From contig NZ_AMWJ02000002.1 in assembly GCF_000319305.2 (NCBI RefSeq), positions 2,432,001 through 2,496,000 on the forward strand: a DNA stretch of 64,000 bases. Direction: 5' to 3'. Position 1 is the first letter of the stretch; every line of letters begins with the position of its first letter. Positions 56,084 through 64,000 of this stretch are shown here, in pieces. Below the pieces are notes generated by a model. It did not search any database and had not been told where the DNA came from. It saw only the letters and a program-made list of their open reading frames with translations. The position numbers and the translations under genes were made by a program. The DNA comes from Pseudomonas bharatica CSV86. GTDB lineage: Bacteria; Pseudomonadota; Gammaproteobacteria; Pseudomonadales; Pseudomonadaceae.

Positions 56084-56716
56084 ATGCGCAAACGAATACG
56101 TACCACCCTGCCCCTGGCCTTCGCCGCCCTGTACCACGCCGCCTTCGTCAATGCCGACAGCGCGTTGACCGTCTGGGTGTTTCCCCATGATGAACTGGTG
56201 GACATTTCCAACGAACAGCTCCGGCTGGACTATTTCGCACCCTGGCTGGCAGAGATGCGCGAAATCACCGATCTGCCCGTGCAAATCCGTTTTCAGCGCA
56301 ACGTTCCTGGCCTGACCGACCTCGACTATCACGCCGACGATCCCTCCCAGTCCCTCGCGGCCTGGTCCGATGCCGCCTGGACATGGCGCCGGCAACAGAA
56401 CGCGGCAGGCGGCGTTCTGCACAACAAGTACCTGCTGCTGACCCGCCTGCCGCTGGATCCCGGCAACGAAACCCTGGGCCTGGCCCACCAGACCGGCCAC
56501 GCCGCGATCGCTTCGATACACTCCTACGCCACCCCTGGCCACGAGCTGGGCCATACGCTCAGCGCCACCCACGAGGCGGCCGAAGTCAATTTCAACGGTT
56601 GGTTCTGCGAAACCTACATGTTCCCAACCCGTCTGAACGTGCGCTCCAACTGCTACCGCTATTCCGAGGAAAACCGCGCCAACATCGCCCGCTACCTCAG
56701 GCGTTCGGGGAACTGA
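56084..56716 (+). CDS. Small exported metzincin-like metalloprotease
   Basis: The 210-residue product starts with MRKRIRTTLPLAFAALYHAA, a signal peptide. It holds HELGHTLSATH, the zinc motif HExxHxxxxxH with His153, Glu154, His157 and His163, and a likely Met-turn at GWFCETYMFPT. Cysteines in FCETY and SNCYRY may pair. It is small for the class, with no C-terminal export repeats of the serralysin kind. It ends 20 bp inside the convergent LysR gene. Confidence 0.8.
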   Translation: MRKRIRTTLPLAFAALYHAAFVNADSALTVWVFPHDELVDISNEQLRLDYFAPWLAEMREITDLPVQIRFQRNVPGLTDLDYHADDPSQSLAAWSDAAWTWRRQQNAAGGVLHNKYLLLTRLPLDPGNETLGLAHQTGHAAIASIHSYATPGHELGHTLSATHEAAEVNFNGWFCETYMFPTRLNVRSNCYRYSEENRANIARYLRRSGN

Positions 56717-57626
56717 CCGGTGCCTGCTCCTGCAAGCCCGACTCCAGCTTGCGCCAAAGTAACCGCACGTTGGCCTTGCGCACCAAGGCACATCGATAGA
56801 GGCGGATCTCCAGTGGCACATGCCACTGGGGACTGCCGCAGATCACCAGCTCACCTCGCTCCAGCTCGGCTCGTGCCGACAAGCGCGGGACCCAGGCGAT
56901 CCCCAGGCCTTCCAGGGCCATGCTCTTCAGGCTATCGGCCATGGCCGTCTCGTAGACCGTGGTGAAACGCAGGTTGCGCTGGCGCAGCAGCAGGTTCACC
57001 GAGCGGCCGAGGAACGCGCCGGCACTGTACGCCAGCAACGGCACGCTGCCCTCGCCTTCAAGATCGAACAAGGGCTTGCCGTCGGGCCCGGCGGCGCACA
57101 CCGGCAACATCTCGGTGTGGCCCATATGCAGGGACGGGAAGATCTCCGCGTCCATCTGCAGCGCCGCATCCGGATCGTAGAACGCCAGCATCAGGTCGCA
57201 GCCGCCTTCGCGCAGGGCATGCACGGCATCGCCGACGTTGGTGGCGACCAGGCGCGTGGCGATATTCAGCCCGTCGTTGCGCAACTGGGCGATCCAGCGC
57301 GGGAAGAAACCCAGGGCCAGGGAATGCGCGGCAGCCACCTGGATGACCTCACCCTGCCCCCCTTCAAGATGATGCAAATGGCGGAGAACTTCGCTCAACT
57401 GGTCGACAACGGTACGTGCCGTAACGAGGAACAACTGCCCGGCGGCGGTGAGCTCTATGGGCGTGCGCGAGCGGTTGACCAGGGTCAGCCCGAGCGCCGC
57501 CTCAAGGCTGCGGATCCGCCGGCTGAACGCCGGCTGGGTGACGAAACGGCGCTCGGCGGCCTGGGAAAAGCTGCGGGTAGCGGCCAGCGCACTGAAGTCT
57601 TCCAGCCATTTGCTTTCAAGGTTCAT
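56697..57626 (-). CDS. LysR-family transcriptional regulator
   Basis: The 309-residue product starts MNLESKWLEDFSALAATRSF and has the HTH SQAAERRFVTQPAFSRRIRS, then a periplasmic-binding-like effector domain. It is divergent from aspA across about 180 bp and so is a likely regulator of aspA, which is inference. The longer frame up to 57770 is not supported by family similarity. The last 20 bp overlap the metzincin gene tail to tail. Confidence 0.88.
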   Translation of the reverse strand: MNLESKWLEDFSALAATRSFSQAAERRFVTQPAFSRRIRSLEAALGLTLVNRSRTPIELTAAGQLFLVTARTVVDQLSEVLRHLHHLEGGQGEVIQVAAAHSLALGFFPRWIAQLRNDGLNIATRLVATNVGDAVHALREGGCDLMLAFYDPDAALQMDAEIFPSLHMGHTEMLPVCAAGPDGKPLFDLEGEGSVPLLAYSAGAFLGRSVNLLLRQRNLRFTTVYETAMADSLKSMALEGLGIAWVPRLSARAELERGELVICGSPQWHVPLEIRLYRCALVRKANVRLLWRKLESGLQEQAPVSSPNA

Positions 57627-57808
57627 GAAACTCTCTCCGAAAGCATGCACCAAAATGGAACACGCTCGATCTCGACAAAACGTCACATGGAGCGTTATGC
57701 CGTTTGTGCATAGGTTAGCGTGCAACAGCATTGGCCGCAAAAGGGGGCTCGCCCCTAGGATTAGCGCCATTCCGGCATGTGCCGGGTTAATTCGAGATGA
57801 TATCCATC

Positions 57809-59233
57809 ATGTCCGCTGCTGCATCGTTCCGCATTGAAAAAGACCTGCTTGGCACCCTGGAAGTCCCTGCCGACGCCTACTACGGCATCCAGACCCTGCG
57901 CGCTGCCAACAACTTCCATCTGTCCGGTGTTCCGCTGTCGCACTACCCGAAGCTGGTCGTGGCCCTGGCCATGGTCAAGCAGGCCGCTGCCGACGCCAAC
58001 CGTGAGCTGGGTCACCTGAGCGATGCCAAGCACGCCGCCATCAGCGAGGCATGCGCCCGCCTGATCCGTGGCGACTTCCACGAGCAGTTCGTGGTGGACA
58101 TGATCCAGGGCGGTGCTGGCACTTCGACCAACATGAACGCCAACGAAGTGATCGCCAACATCGCGCTGGAGGTCATGGGCCACCAGAAGGGCGAGTACAA
58201 GTACCTGCACCCGAACAACGACGTGAACATGGCGCAGTCGACCAACGACGCCTACCCGACCGCGATCCGCCTGGGCCTGCTGCTCGGTCACGATGCCCTG
58301 CTGGCCAGCCTCGACAGCCTGATCCAGGCCTTCGCGGCCAAGGGTGAAGAATTCAACCACGTACTGAAGATGGGCCGTACCCAGTTGCAGGACGCGGTAC
58401 CGATGACCCTGGGCCAGGAATTCCGTGCCTTCGCCACTACCCTGACCGAAGACCTGAACCGCCTGCGCACCCTGGCGCCGGAAGTGCTGACCGAAGTGAA
58501 CCTGGGCGGTACCGCCATCGGTACCGGCATCAACGCCGACCCGGGCTACCAGGCCCTGGCGGTACAGCGCCTGGCCACCATCAGCGGCCAACCGCTGGTT
58601 CCAGCTGCCGACCTGATCGAAGCCACCTCGGACATGGGCGCCTTCGTCCTGTTCTCCGGCATGTTGAAGCGCACCGCGGTCAAGCTGTCGAAGATCTGCA
58701 ACGACCTGCGCCTGCTGTCCAGCGGCCCGCGTACCGGCATCAACGAGATCAACCTGCCGGCGCGCCAGCCAGGCAGCTCGATCATGCCAGGCAAGGTCAA
58801 CCCGGTTATCCCGGAAGCCGTGAACCAGGTGGCGTTCGCCATCATGGGCAACGACCTGGCCCTGACCGTCGCTGCCGAAGGCGGCCAACTGCAGTTGAAC
58901 GTCATGGAACCGCTGATCGCCTACAAGATCTTCGACTCCATCCGCCTGCTGCAGCGCGCCATGGACATGCTGCGCGAGCACTGCATTGTCGGCATCACCG
59001 CCAACGAACAGCGCTGCCGTGAACTGGTCGAACACTCGATCGGCCTGGTCACCGCCCTGAACCCGTACATCGGCTATGAAAACGCCACCCGTATCGCCCG
59101 CGTCGCCCTGGAAACCGGCCGCGGCGTGCTGGAACTGGTGCGCGAGGAACAGCTGCTGGACGAAGCGATGCTCAACGACATCCTGCGTCCGGAAAACATG
59201 ATCGCTCCGCGTCTGGTTCCGCTGAAGGCGTAA
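57809..59233 (+). CDS. aspA: Aspartate ammonia-lyase
   Basis: The 474-residue product reads MSAAASFRIEKDLLGTLEVP from the ATG at 57809; an ATG at 57797 is the alternative. It has the fumarase/aspartase signature GSSIMPGKVNP and GTSTNMNANEV. It splits aspartate into fumarate and ammonia. Downstream lies a strong terminator, then an asparaginase gene, so asparagine to aspartate to fumarate is encoded side by side. Confidence 0.95.
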   Translation: MSAAASFRIEKDLLGTLEVPADAYYGIQTLRAANNFHLSGVPLSHYPKLVVALAMVKQAAADANRELGHLSDAKHAAISEACARLIRGDFHEQFVVDMIQGGAGTSTNMNANEVIANIALEVMGHQKGEYKYLHPNNDVNMAQSTNDAYPTAIRLGLLLGHDALLASLDSLIQAFAAKGEEFNHVLKMGRTQLQDAVPMTLGQEFRAFATTLTEDLNRLRTLAPEVLTEVNLGGTAIGTGINADPGYQALAVQRLATISGQPLVPAADLIEATSDMGAFVLFSGMLKRTAVKLSKICNDLRLLSSGPRTGINEINLPARQPGSSIMPGKVNPVIPEAVNQVAFAIMGNDLALTVAAEGGQLQLNVMEPLIAYKIFDSIRLLQRAMDMLREHCIVGITANEQRCRELVEHSIGLVTALNPYIGYENATRIARVALETGRGVLELVREEQLLDEAMLNDILRPENMIAPRLVPLKA

Positions 59234-59288
59234 CCCCACGCAACAACCGTCTCACCAGGTCGAGGGACTAGACACCTCTCACCTTTGA

Positions 59289-59321
59289 GGGCCCAGGGCT
59301 TACACCCCGGGCCCTTTTTTT
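59289..59321 (+). terminator. Intrinsic terminator after aspA
   Basis: GGGCCCAGGG, loop CTTACA and CCCCGGGCCC form a long stem with one mismatch, followed by seven T. It separates aspA from the asparaginase gene. Confidence 0.9.
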
Positions 59322-59393
59322 ATGCCTGACAGAAACGCCCCGGATGTCGTAACGTGCCCGGCTACGAACAAGATCGACCATGGAGAATGGCGC

Positions 59394-60377
59394 ATGAATC
59401 CGGCGTCCCCCCGTCCCGCCCGCAGCATCATGGTGCTGTACACCGGTGGCACCATCGGCATGCAGGCCAGTGCCGACGGCCTGGCCCCTGCTTCCGGTTT
59501 CGAGCAGCGCATGCGTGAGGAGTTATCCACAAGGACGGACCTGGCGCCCTGGCGTTTCCGGGAAATGGCGCCATTGATCGACAGCGCCAACATGACGCCT
59601 CATTACTGGTTGCGCCTGCGCGATGCCGTCATCGATGCCGTGGATGGCGGCTGCGATGCCGTGTTGGTCCTGCATGGCACCGATACCCTGGCCTACAGCG
59701 CGGCGGCCATGAGCTTCCAGTTGCTCGGGCTGGATACGCCGGTCCTGTTCACCGGCTCGATGCTGCCGGCCGGCGTGCAGGACAGCGATGCCTGGGAAAA
59801 CCTCACCGGCGCCCTGCAGGCCTTGACCGATGGACAGCCGGCCGGGGTGCAACTGTTCTTCCATGGCGAGTTGCTGCCACCCCAGCGCACCACCAAAGTG
59901 CGCAGCTATGGGCGAAACCCGTTCGTGGCGCTCAAGCGCAATGCCCTGACCACTACCGCTTCCACCTTGCCCGTCGCATTGAGCTACCGCCAGCCACGGC
60001 AGCCTGTGGATATCGCCGTGCTTCCCCTGGTCCCGGGGATTTCCGCGGATCTGCTGCGGGCAGTTATCCACAGCGGCGCCCAAGGCCTGGTTCTGGAATG
60101 CTACGGCAGCGGTACGGGGCCAAGCGACGACCAGGACTTTATCCACGCTCTCGAACAGGCCCATTCCCGTGAACTCGTGGTGGTGGCGATCAGCCAATGC
60201 CATGAAGGCGGTGTTGAGTTCGATATCTATGCGGCCGGCAGCCGCCTGCGCCAGGCCGGCGTGCTATCGGGTGGCGGGCTGACCCGCGAAGCGGCTTTCG
60301 GCAAGCTGCAATGGTTGCTGGGCAGCGGCCTGTCGTTCGAGGAAGTGCGCCGCCTGATGGAACTGGACCTGGTGTGA
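59394..60377 (+). CDS. L-asparaginase, type I-like
   Basis: The 327-residue product starts MNPASPRPARSIMVLYTGGT. The catalytic Thr is in YTGGTIGM, and the second Thr-Asp pair is in HGTDTLAYSAAAMSF. No signal peptide is seen, so it is likely cytoplasmic (AnsA type). It turns asparagine into aspartate for AspA. I chose the ATG at 59394; the longer frame begins before the promoter region. Confidence 0.9.
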   Translation: MNPASPRPARSIMVLYTGGTIGMQASADGLAPASGFEQRMREELSTRTDLAPWRFREMAPLIDSANMTPHYWLRLRDAVIDAVDGGCDAVLVLHGTDTLAYSAAAMSFQLLGLDTPVLFTGSMLPAGVQDSDAWENLTGALQALTDGQPAGVQLFFHGELLPPQRTTKVRSYGRNPFVALKRNALTTTASTLPVALSYRQPRQPVDIAVLPLVPGISADLLRAVIHSGAQGLVLECYGSGTGPSDDQDFIHALEQAHSRELVVVAISQCHEGGVEFDIYAAGSRLRQAGVLSGGGLTREAAFGKLQWLLGSGLSFEEVRRLMELDLV

Positions 60378-60429
60378 AGGCATGCAAATTGCTCGTTTTC
60401 CGCACAGTCCACCAGCCCGGTAACCGAGC

Positions 60430-61406
60430 ATGCTGCACTCCCACCTGACCACACTGCACGCGGTATCCCTGGTCGTGCAGACCTTCCGCGACGAAGCCCT
60501 GCTCCAGGGCAGCGGCATCAGCACTGCCGACCTTGGCCGTGCCGACTCGCGCATCACCACGCGCCAGGAAATGCAGGTGTGCGCCAATGCGGTGGCCCGG
60601 CGCCGGGATATCGGCCTGGAGCTCGGGCGGCGCATGCATGTTTCTTCCTACGGCATGCTCGGTTATGCCCTGCTGTCCAGTGCCACTTTGGGTGACGCTT
60701 TGCGCCTGGCGCTGCGCTACCCCGCGCTGCTGGGAACACTTTTCCGCCTGCGTCTGGTCGAGGAAGGCGAGCGCGTCTGGTTCAGCGCCAGCGATTACCA
60801 CGAGGAGCCGGAACTGGCGGCGTTCAATGCAGAGTTCTGCCTGGTTTCGCTGAAGGTGATCTGCGATGACCTGCTGGGCAAGCCCCTGCCGCTGCTCGCC
60901 GCACGTTTCGCCCATGGTGAGCCGGACTATCGCCAGCAGTACGGGGAAACCTTCACCTGCCCGCTGCACTTCGATGCCGTGGACAACGCCTTCGCATTCG
61001 ATCGCAACTGGCTTGAGCAGCCATTGCCGCTGGCAGACCAGGTAACCCACGGAACCATGAGCGAGCGTTGCCGGCAGTTGAACCTGGAATTCACCGGGCG
61101 CCAGGCCTGGCTCGGACGGATCCGCCAGTTGCTCGCCGATCAGCTGGGCGCCCCCCGGGGCTGGAGGGCCTGGCGCGGCAAATGAATTGCTCGTCGCGAA
61201 CCCTGCGCCGCCACCTCGGCGAGATGGGCAGCAGCTACCAGCAACTGCTGGACGAGCTACGCTTCGAACGGGCCAAGCACCTGCTCGGTGAAGGGCAGAT
61301 GCCGATCTACCGGATCGCCGAGGTGCTGGGTTTCAGTGAAACAGCGAGTTTCCGGCATGCGTTCATGCGCTGGAGCGGGGTCGCCCCCAGCCATTTCAGG
61401 GCCTGA
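60430..61406 (+). pseudogene. AraC-family transcriptional regulator, apparent frameshift
   Basis: Two frames join to about 325 residues. The N-terminal part, MLHSHLTTLHAVSLVVQTF, is an arabinose-binding-like domain of the OruR/ArgR-type AraC group. The C-terminal part holds the AraC HTH with YRIAEVLGFSETASFRHAFM. The break is at CCCCCCGGGG (61151-61160); one more C restores GAPPGLEGLARQMNCSSRT. The lost base is in a G/C run, so a sequencing error is likely. Target genes are unknown; the next genes are for acetylpolyamine use. Confidence 0.8.
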
Positions 61407-61410
61407 ACCA

Positions 61411-61486
61411 GCCTCATCGCTGGCAACGCCAGCTCCCACAGATCCGGTGTATGCAGTACCTGTGGGAGCTGGCTTGCCAGCGATTG
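61411..61486. repeat. REP pair (REPIN), variant left arm
   Basis: The right arm is standard (TGTGGGAGCTGGCTTGCCAG). The left arm reads GCTGGCAACGCCAGCTCCCA, with CAACGCC in place of CAAGCC. It lies just after the AraC gene. Confidence 0.85.
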
Positions 61487-61620
61487 GGAGCACCACCGAA
61501 TCAAGCCTGGCCACCAGGCCTTGGCCATATCGATCCCCTTTTGGCCACTTCCACCGTTCAGCGCCACCGCTTTGCACCGCACCATCCGGAAATCAACGCC
61601 AGTGCTCCGGAGAACAACAA

Positions 61621-62667
61621 ATGCTGACGATCTATTCCGATGACCACCGCCTGCATCACGGCCGCTGCGAGCTGATCGACGGGCAACTCATGCCCTGCTT
61701 CGAAATGCCGTCGCGCGCCGACCACGTCCTTGAGCGGATCAAGGCACGCAACCTTGGTCCCATCAGCGGCCCGACCGATTTCGGCCGCGCCCCGCTGCAA
61801 CGGGTGCACAGCGCCGATTACCTGAATTTCTTCGAGGGCGCCTGGGCGCGCTGGGCCGAACTGGAGCGCGACGGCGACCTGCTGCCGTTCACCTGGCCGG
61901 CCCGTACCCTGCGTTCGGTCAAACCCACCAGCCTGCTGGGCGAACTCGGCTACTACAGCTTCGATGCCGGTGCACCGATCACCGCTGGCACCTGGCAGGC
62001 CGCCTACAGTGCGGCGCAGGTCGCCCTGACCGGCCAGGCCGCGATCCAGGCCGGTGCCCATAGCGCCTTCGCCCTTTGCCGTCCGCCAGGGCACCACGCC
62101 GCCAGCGACGTGATGGGCGGCTATTGCTACCTGAACAATGCCGCCATTGCCGCCCAGGCCTTCCTCGACCAGGGCCACCAGCGCGTGGCGATCCTCGATG
62201 TCGACTACCACCATGGCAACGGCACCCAGGAAATCTTCTATACGCGCAGTGACGTGTTCTTCGCCTCGATCCACGGCGATCCGCAGGCGGAATTCCCGTT
62301 CTTCCTCGGCTACGCCGACGAACACGGCGAAGGTGATGGCGAGGGCTACAACGTCAACTATCCGCTGCCCGCCGGCAGCGACTGGGCCACCTGGAGCGCC
62401 GCCCTCGACCAGGCCTGCGAGCGGATCGATGCCTATGCCCCGGACGTGGTGATCGTGTCCCTCGGCGTCGACACCTTCAAGGACGACCCGATCTCCCAGT
62501 TCAAGCTCGACAGCTCCGACTACCTGGCCATGGGCGAGCGTATCGCGCGCCTGGGCAAGCCGACCCTGTTCGTGATGGAAGGCGGCTACGCGGTGGAAGA
62601 AATCGGCATCAATGCCGTGAACGTTCTCGAAGGTTTCGAACGCAGTCAACAGGAAGCCCAAGCATGA
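61621..62667 (+). CDS. Acetylpolyamine amidohydrolase (HDAC family)
   Basis: The 348-residue product starts MLTIYSDDHRLHHGRCELID. It has the HDAC-type core: HHAASDVMGGYCYLNNAAIA, zinc ligands in ILDVDYHHGNGTQEIFYT, and the Asp in VSLGVDTFKDDP. The group hydrolyses acetylputrescine and related acetylpolyamines in Pseudomonas. Its stop overlaps the next gene's start as ATGA, so it is translationally coupled to a polyamine-binding protein. Confidence 0.88.
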   Translation: MLTIYSDDHRLHHGRCELIDGQLMPCFEMPSRADHVLERIKARNLGPISGPTDFGRAPLQRVHSADYLNFFEGAWARWAELERDGDLLPFTWPARTLRSVKPTSLLGELGYYSFDAGAPITAGTWQAAYSAAQVALTGQAAIQAGAHSAFALCRPPGHHAASDVMGGYCYLNNAAIAAQAFLDQGHQRVAILDVDYHHGNGTQEIFYTRSDVFFASIHGDPQAEFPFFLGYADEHGEGDGEGYNVNYPLPAGSDWATWSAALDQACERIDAYAPDVVIVSLGVDTFKDDPISQFKLDSSDYLAMGERIARLGKPTLFVMEGGYAVEEIGINAVNVLEGFERSQQEAQA

Positions 62668-63767
62668 CCCGACTCAAGCGCCTGCTCGCCCCCCTGCTGT
62701 GTACCTCCCTGCTCGCCGGCAGCCTCCAGGCTGTCGCCGAACCGCGTACCTTGCGGGTCTACAACTGGTTCGACTACATCACGCCGCAGACCCTGACCGA
62801 CTTCCAGAAGGACGGCCAGGTCAAGCTGGTGTACGACATCTTCGACACCAACGAGGCCCTGGAAGCCAAGCTGCTTACCGGCAACTCCGGGTATGACGTG
62901 GTGGTGCCATCCAACGTGTTCCTGGCCAAGCAGATCGAAGCCGGGGTATTCCAGCCGCTGGATCGCAGCAAGCTGCCGAACTGGCAGCACCTGGATCCGG
63001 CCTTGATGAAGCTGATCGAAGCCAACGACCCGGGCAACAAGTTCGCCGTGCCCTACATGTATGGCACCGTGCTGATCGGCTTCAACCCGGCCAAGGTCAA
63101 GGCCGCCCTGGGCGACAACGCACCGGTGGACAGCTGGGACCTGATCTTCAAGGAAGAGAACATCGCCAAGCTCAAGCAATGCGGCGTGGCGCTACTCGAT
63201 TCGCCGTCGGAAATCATGCCGCTGGCCTTGCAGTACCTGGGCCTGTCGCCGAACAGCAGCAAGCCCGAGGACTACAAGAAAGCCGAAGCGCTGATGCTGA
63301 AGATCCGCCCGTACATCACCTACTTCCACTCCTCGAAGTACATGGCCGACATCGCCAACGGCGATATCTGCGTGGCGGTGGGCTATTCGGGCAGCTTCTC
63401 GCAGGCGGCCAACCGGGCGATCGAGGCGAAGAACGGCGTGGTGGTGGATATGCGCCTGCCGAAGGAAGGCGCACCGATCTGGTTCGACATGCTGGCGATT
63501 CCGAAGGGCGCGGCCAATCCCGAGGATGCCCATGCGTTCATCGACTACCTGTTGCAGCCGAAGGTGATTGCACCGATCAGTGATTTCGTCGGGTATCCGA
63601 ACCCGAACAAGGACGCGACAGAGCTGGTGGCGCCAGCGATCCGCAACAACCCGAACCTGTACCCGACGGCAGAGGCAATGACCAAGCTGTACACGTTGCA
63701 GCCTTTGGCCCGGGATGCGGAACGGGCTCGGACCCGGGCCTGGACCAAGATCAAGGCCGGGACCTAG
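62664..63767 (+). CDS. PotF-like periplasmic polyamine-binding protein
   Basis: The 367-residue product has a signal peptide (LLAPLLCTSLLAGSLQAVAE) and the PotD/PotF start TLRVYNWFDYITPQTL. Later segments, VVPSNVFLAKQIEAGVFQPL and VPYMYGTVLIGFNP, fit the family. It would deliver putrescine or spermidine to an ABC importer, whose other genes are not next to it here. The start overlaps the amidohydrolase stop. Confidence 0.9.
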   Translation: MTRLKRLLAPLLCTSLLAGSLQAVAEPRTLRVYNWFDYITPQTLTDFQKDGQVKLVYDIFDTNEALEAKLLTGNSGYDVVVPSNVFLAKQIEAGVFQPLDRSKLPNWQHLDPALMKLIEANDPGNKFAVPYMYGTVLIGFNPAKVKAALGDNAPVDSWDLIFKEENIAKLKQCGVALLDSPSEIMPLALQYLGLSPNSSKPEDYKKAEALMLKIRPYITYFHSSKYMADIANGDICVAVGYSGSFSQAANRAIEAKNGVVVDMRLPKEGAPIWFDMLAIPKGAANPEDAHAFIDYLLQPKVIAPISDFVGYPNPNKDATELVAPAIRNNPNLYPTAEAMTKLYTLQPLARDAERARTRAWTKIKAGT

Positions 63768-63774
63768 ATCTCCT

Positions 63775-63842
63775 GTGTTGCTCCCACAGTGTCCGCGGGC
63801 GCCGCTGGACCTGTGGGAGCTGGCTTGCCAGCGATAGGGCCC
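63775..63842. repeat. REP element, right arm complete, left arm short
   Basis: The right arm CTGTGGGAGCTGGCTTGCCA is complete. The left arm keeps only GCTCCCACAGTGTCC. Together they lie between the PotF-like gene and the end of a reverse-strand gene. Confidence 0.8.
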
Positions 63843-63861
63843 TGAAGAACACCAAAGATCT

Positions 63862-64000
63862 TCACCCCCTCCACACCTTCCTAAGCTTGCCCAAAGCCTC
63901 GGCAATCCCGCTCTCCCCAACAGCCGCAAACCCCAGCACCAGCCCCGCAGTCTTATCCACAGCCCCCGGCAACCAGTAATCCCCCAACCCATTCAGCTCC
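63862..64000 (-). CDS. MocR-type PLP-dependent regulator, C-terminal fragment
   Basis: The reverse strand, open across the window edge, ends KTAGLVLGFAAVGESGIAEA then LGKLRKVWRG and stops at 63864-63862. This resembles the C-terminus of GntR/MocR aminotransferase-like regulators, which end with LGFA-G-E-x-I-x-x-x-x-x-L. Only about 45 residues are seen, so the assignment is tentative. It converges on the polyamine genes. Confidence 0.6.
   Translation of the reverse strand, partial: ELNGLGDYWLPGAVDKTAGLVLGFAAVGESGIAEALGKLRKVWRG

Overview
The window looks like chromosomal DNA of a Pseudomonas of the putida/fluorescens kind. It is GC-rich. It carries crc next to pyrE, a separate rpoZ-spoT pair, the pst-phoU and phoBR loci, exbB-exbD-tonB, rubredoxin with its reductase, ubiCA and purEK, and nine intergenic copies or pairs of the short REP sequence built on GTGGGAGCTGGCTTGCCAGC. 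As far as I recall, the order of core genes follows the P. putida chromosome.

Layout. 1-3.8 kb: pyrE (cut by the window edge), crc, rph, yicC, gmk. 3.8-9.2 kb: a leftward polyamine catabolism operon (glutamate-polyamine ligase, aldehyde dehydrogenase, gamma-glutamyl-GABA hydrolase, APC permease). 9,236-12,220: an ISL3-family insertion sequence carrying a transposase, a cysteine-rich ArsP-like permease and an ArsR-type regulator, inserted between the operon and a divergent LysR gene. 12.4-31.8 kb: core genes rpoZ, spoT, ridA, exbBD-tonB, oxyR, recG, hupB, rubredoxin genes, ubiCA and phoBR. 31,854-34,838: a second copy of the same IS in the opposite orientation. 34.9-45.3 kb: a CorB-type membrane protein, an M23 peptidase, a CheY-like protein, and phoU-pstB-pstA-pstC-pstS with PhoB boxes before pstS and pstC. 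45.4-50.05 kb: an S-type pyocin locus (toxin, overlapping immunity gene, and an unusual gene joining a colicin-E-type immunity domain to pyocin-like sequence). 50.2-64 kb: MFS transporter, thioesterase, mutarotase, purEK, a small metzincin-like protease, LysR-aspA, asparaginase, an AraC regulator, and an acetylpolyamine amidohydrolase overlapping a PotF-like binding protein; a MocR-type regulator is cut by the right edge.

Two themes join the parts. Phosphate: phoBR and pst-phoU lie within 15 kb, with Pho boxes before phoB, pstS and pstC. Polyamines: catabolic genes lie at the left end, and acetylpolyamine hydrolysis and polyamine binding at the right end.

The most interesting regions are the pyocin locus, including a perfect hairpin that buries the toxin start codon, and the twin IS copies with efflux-type cargo. 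Each IS copy has its own 8-bp target duplication, so they are independent insertions. A caution: eight genes (including pstA, pstC and recG) carry ten single-base losses, every one in a G/C run. This reads as a base-calling or assembly artefact, not as real gene decay.
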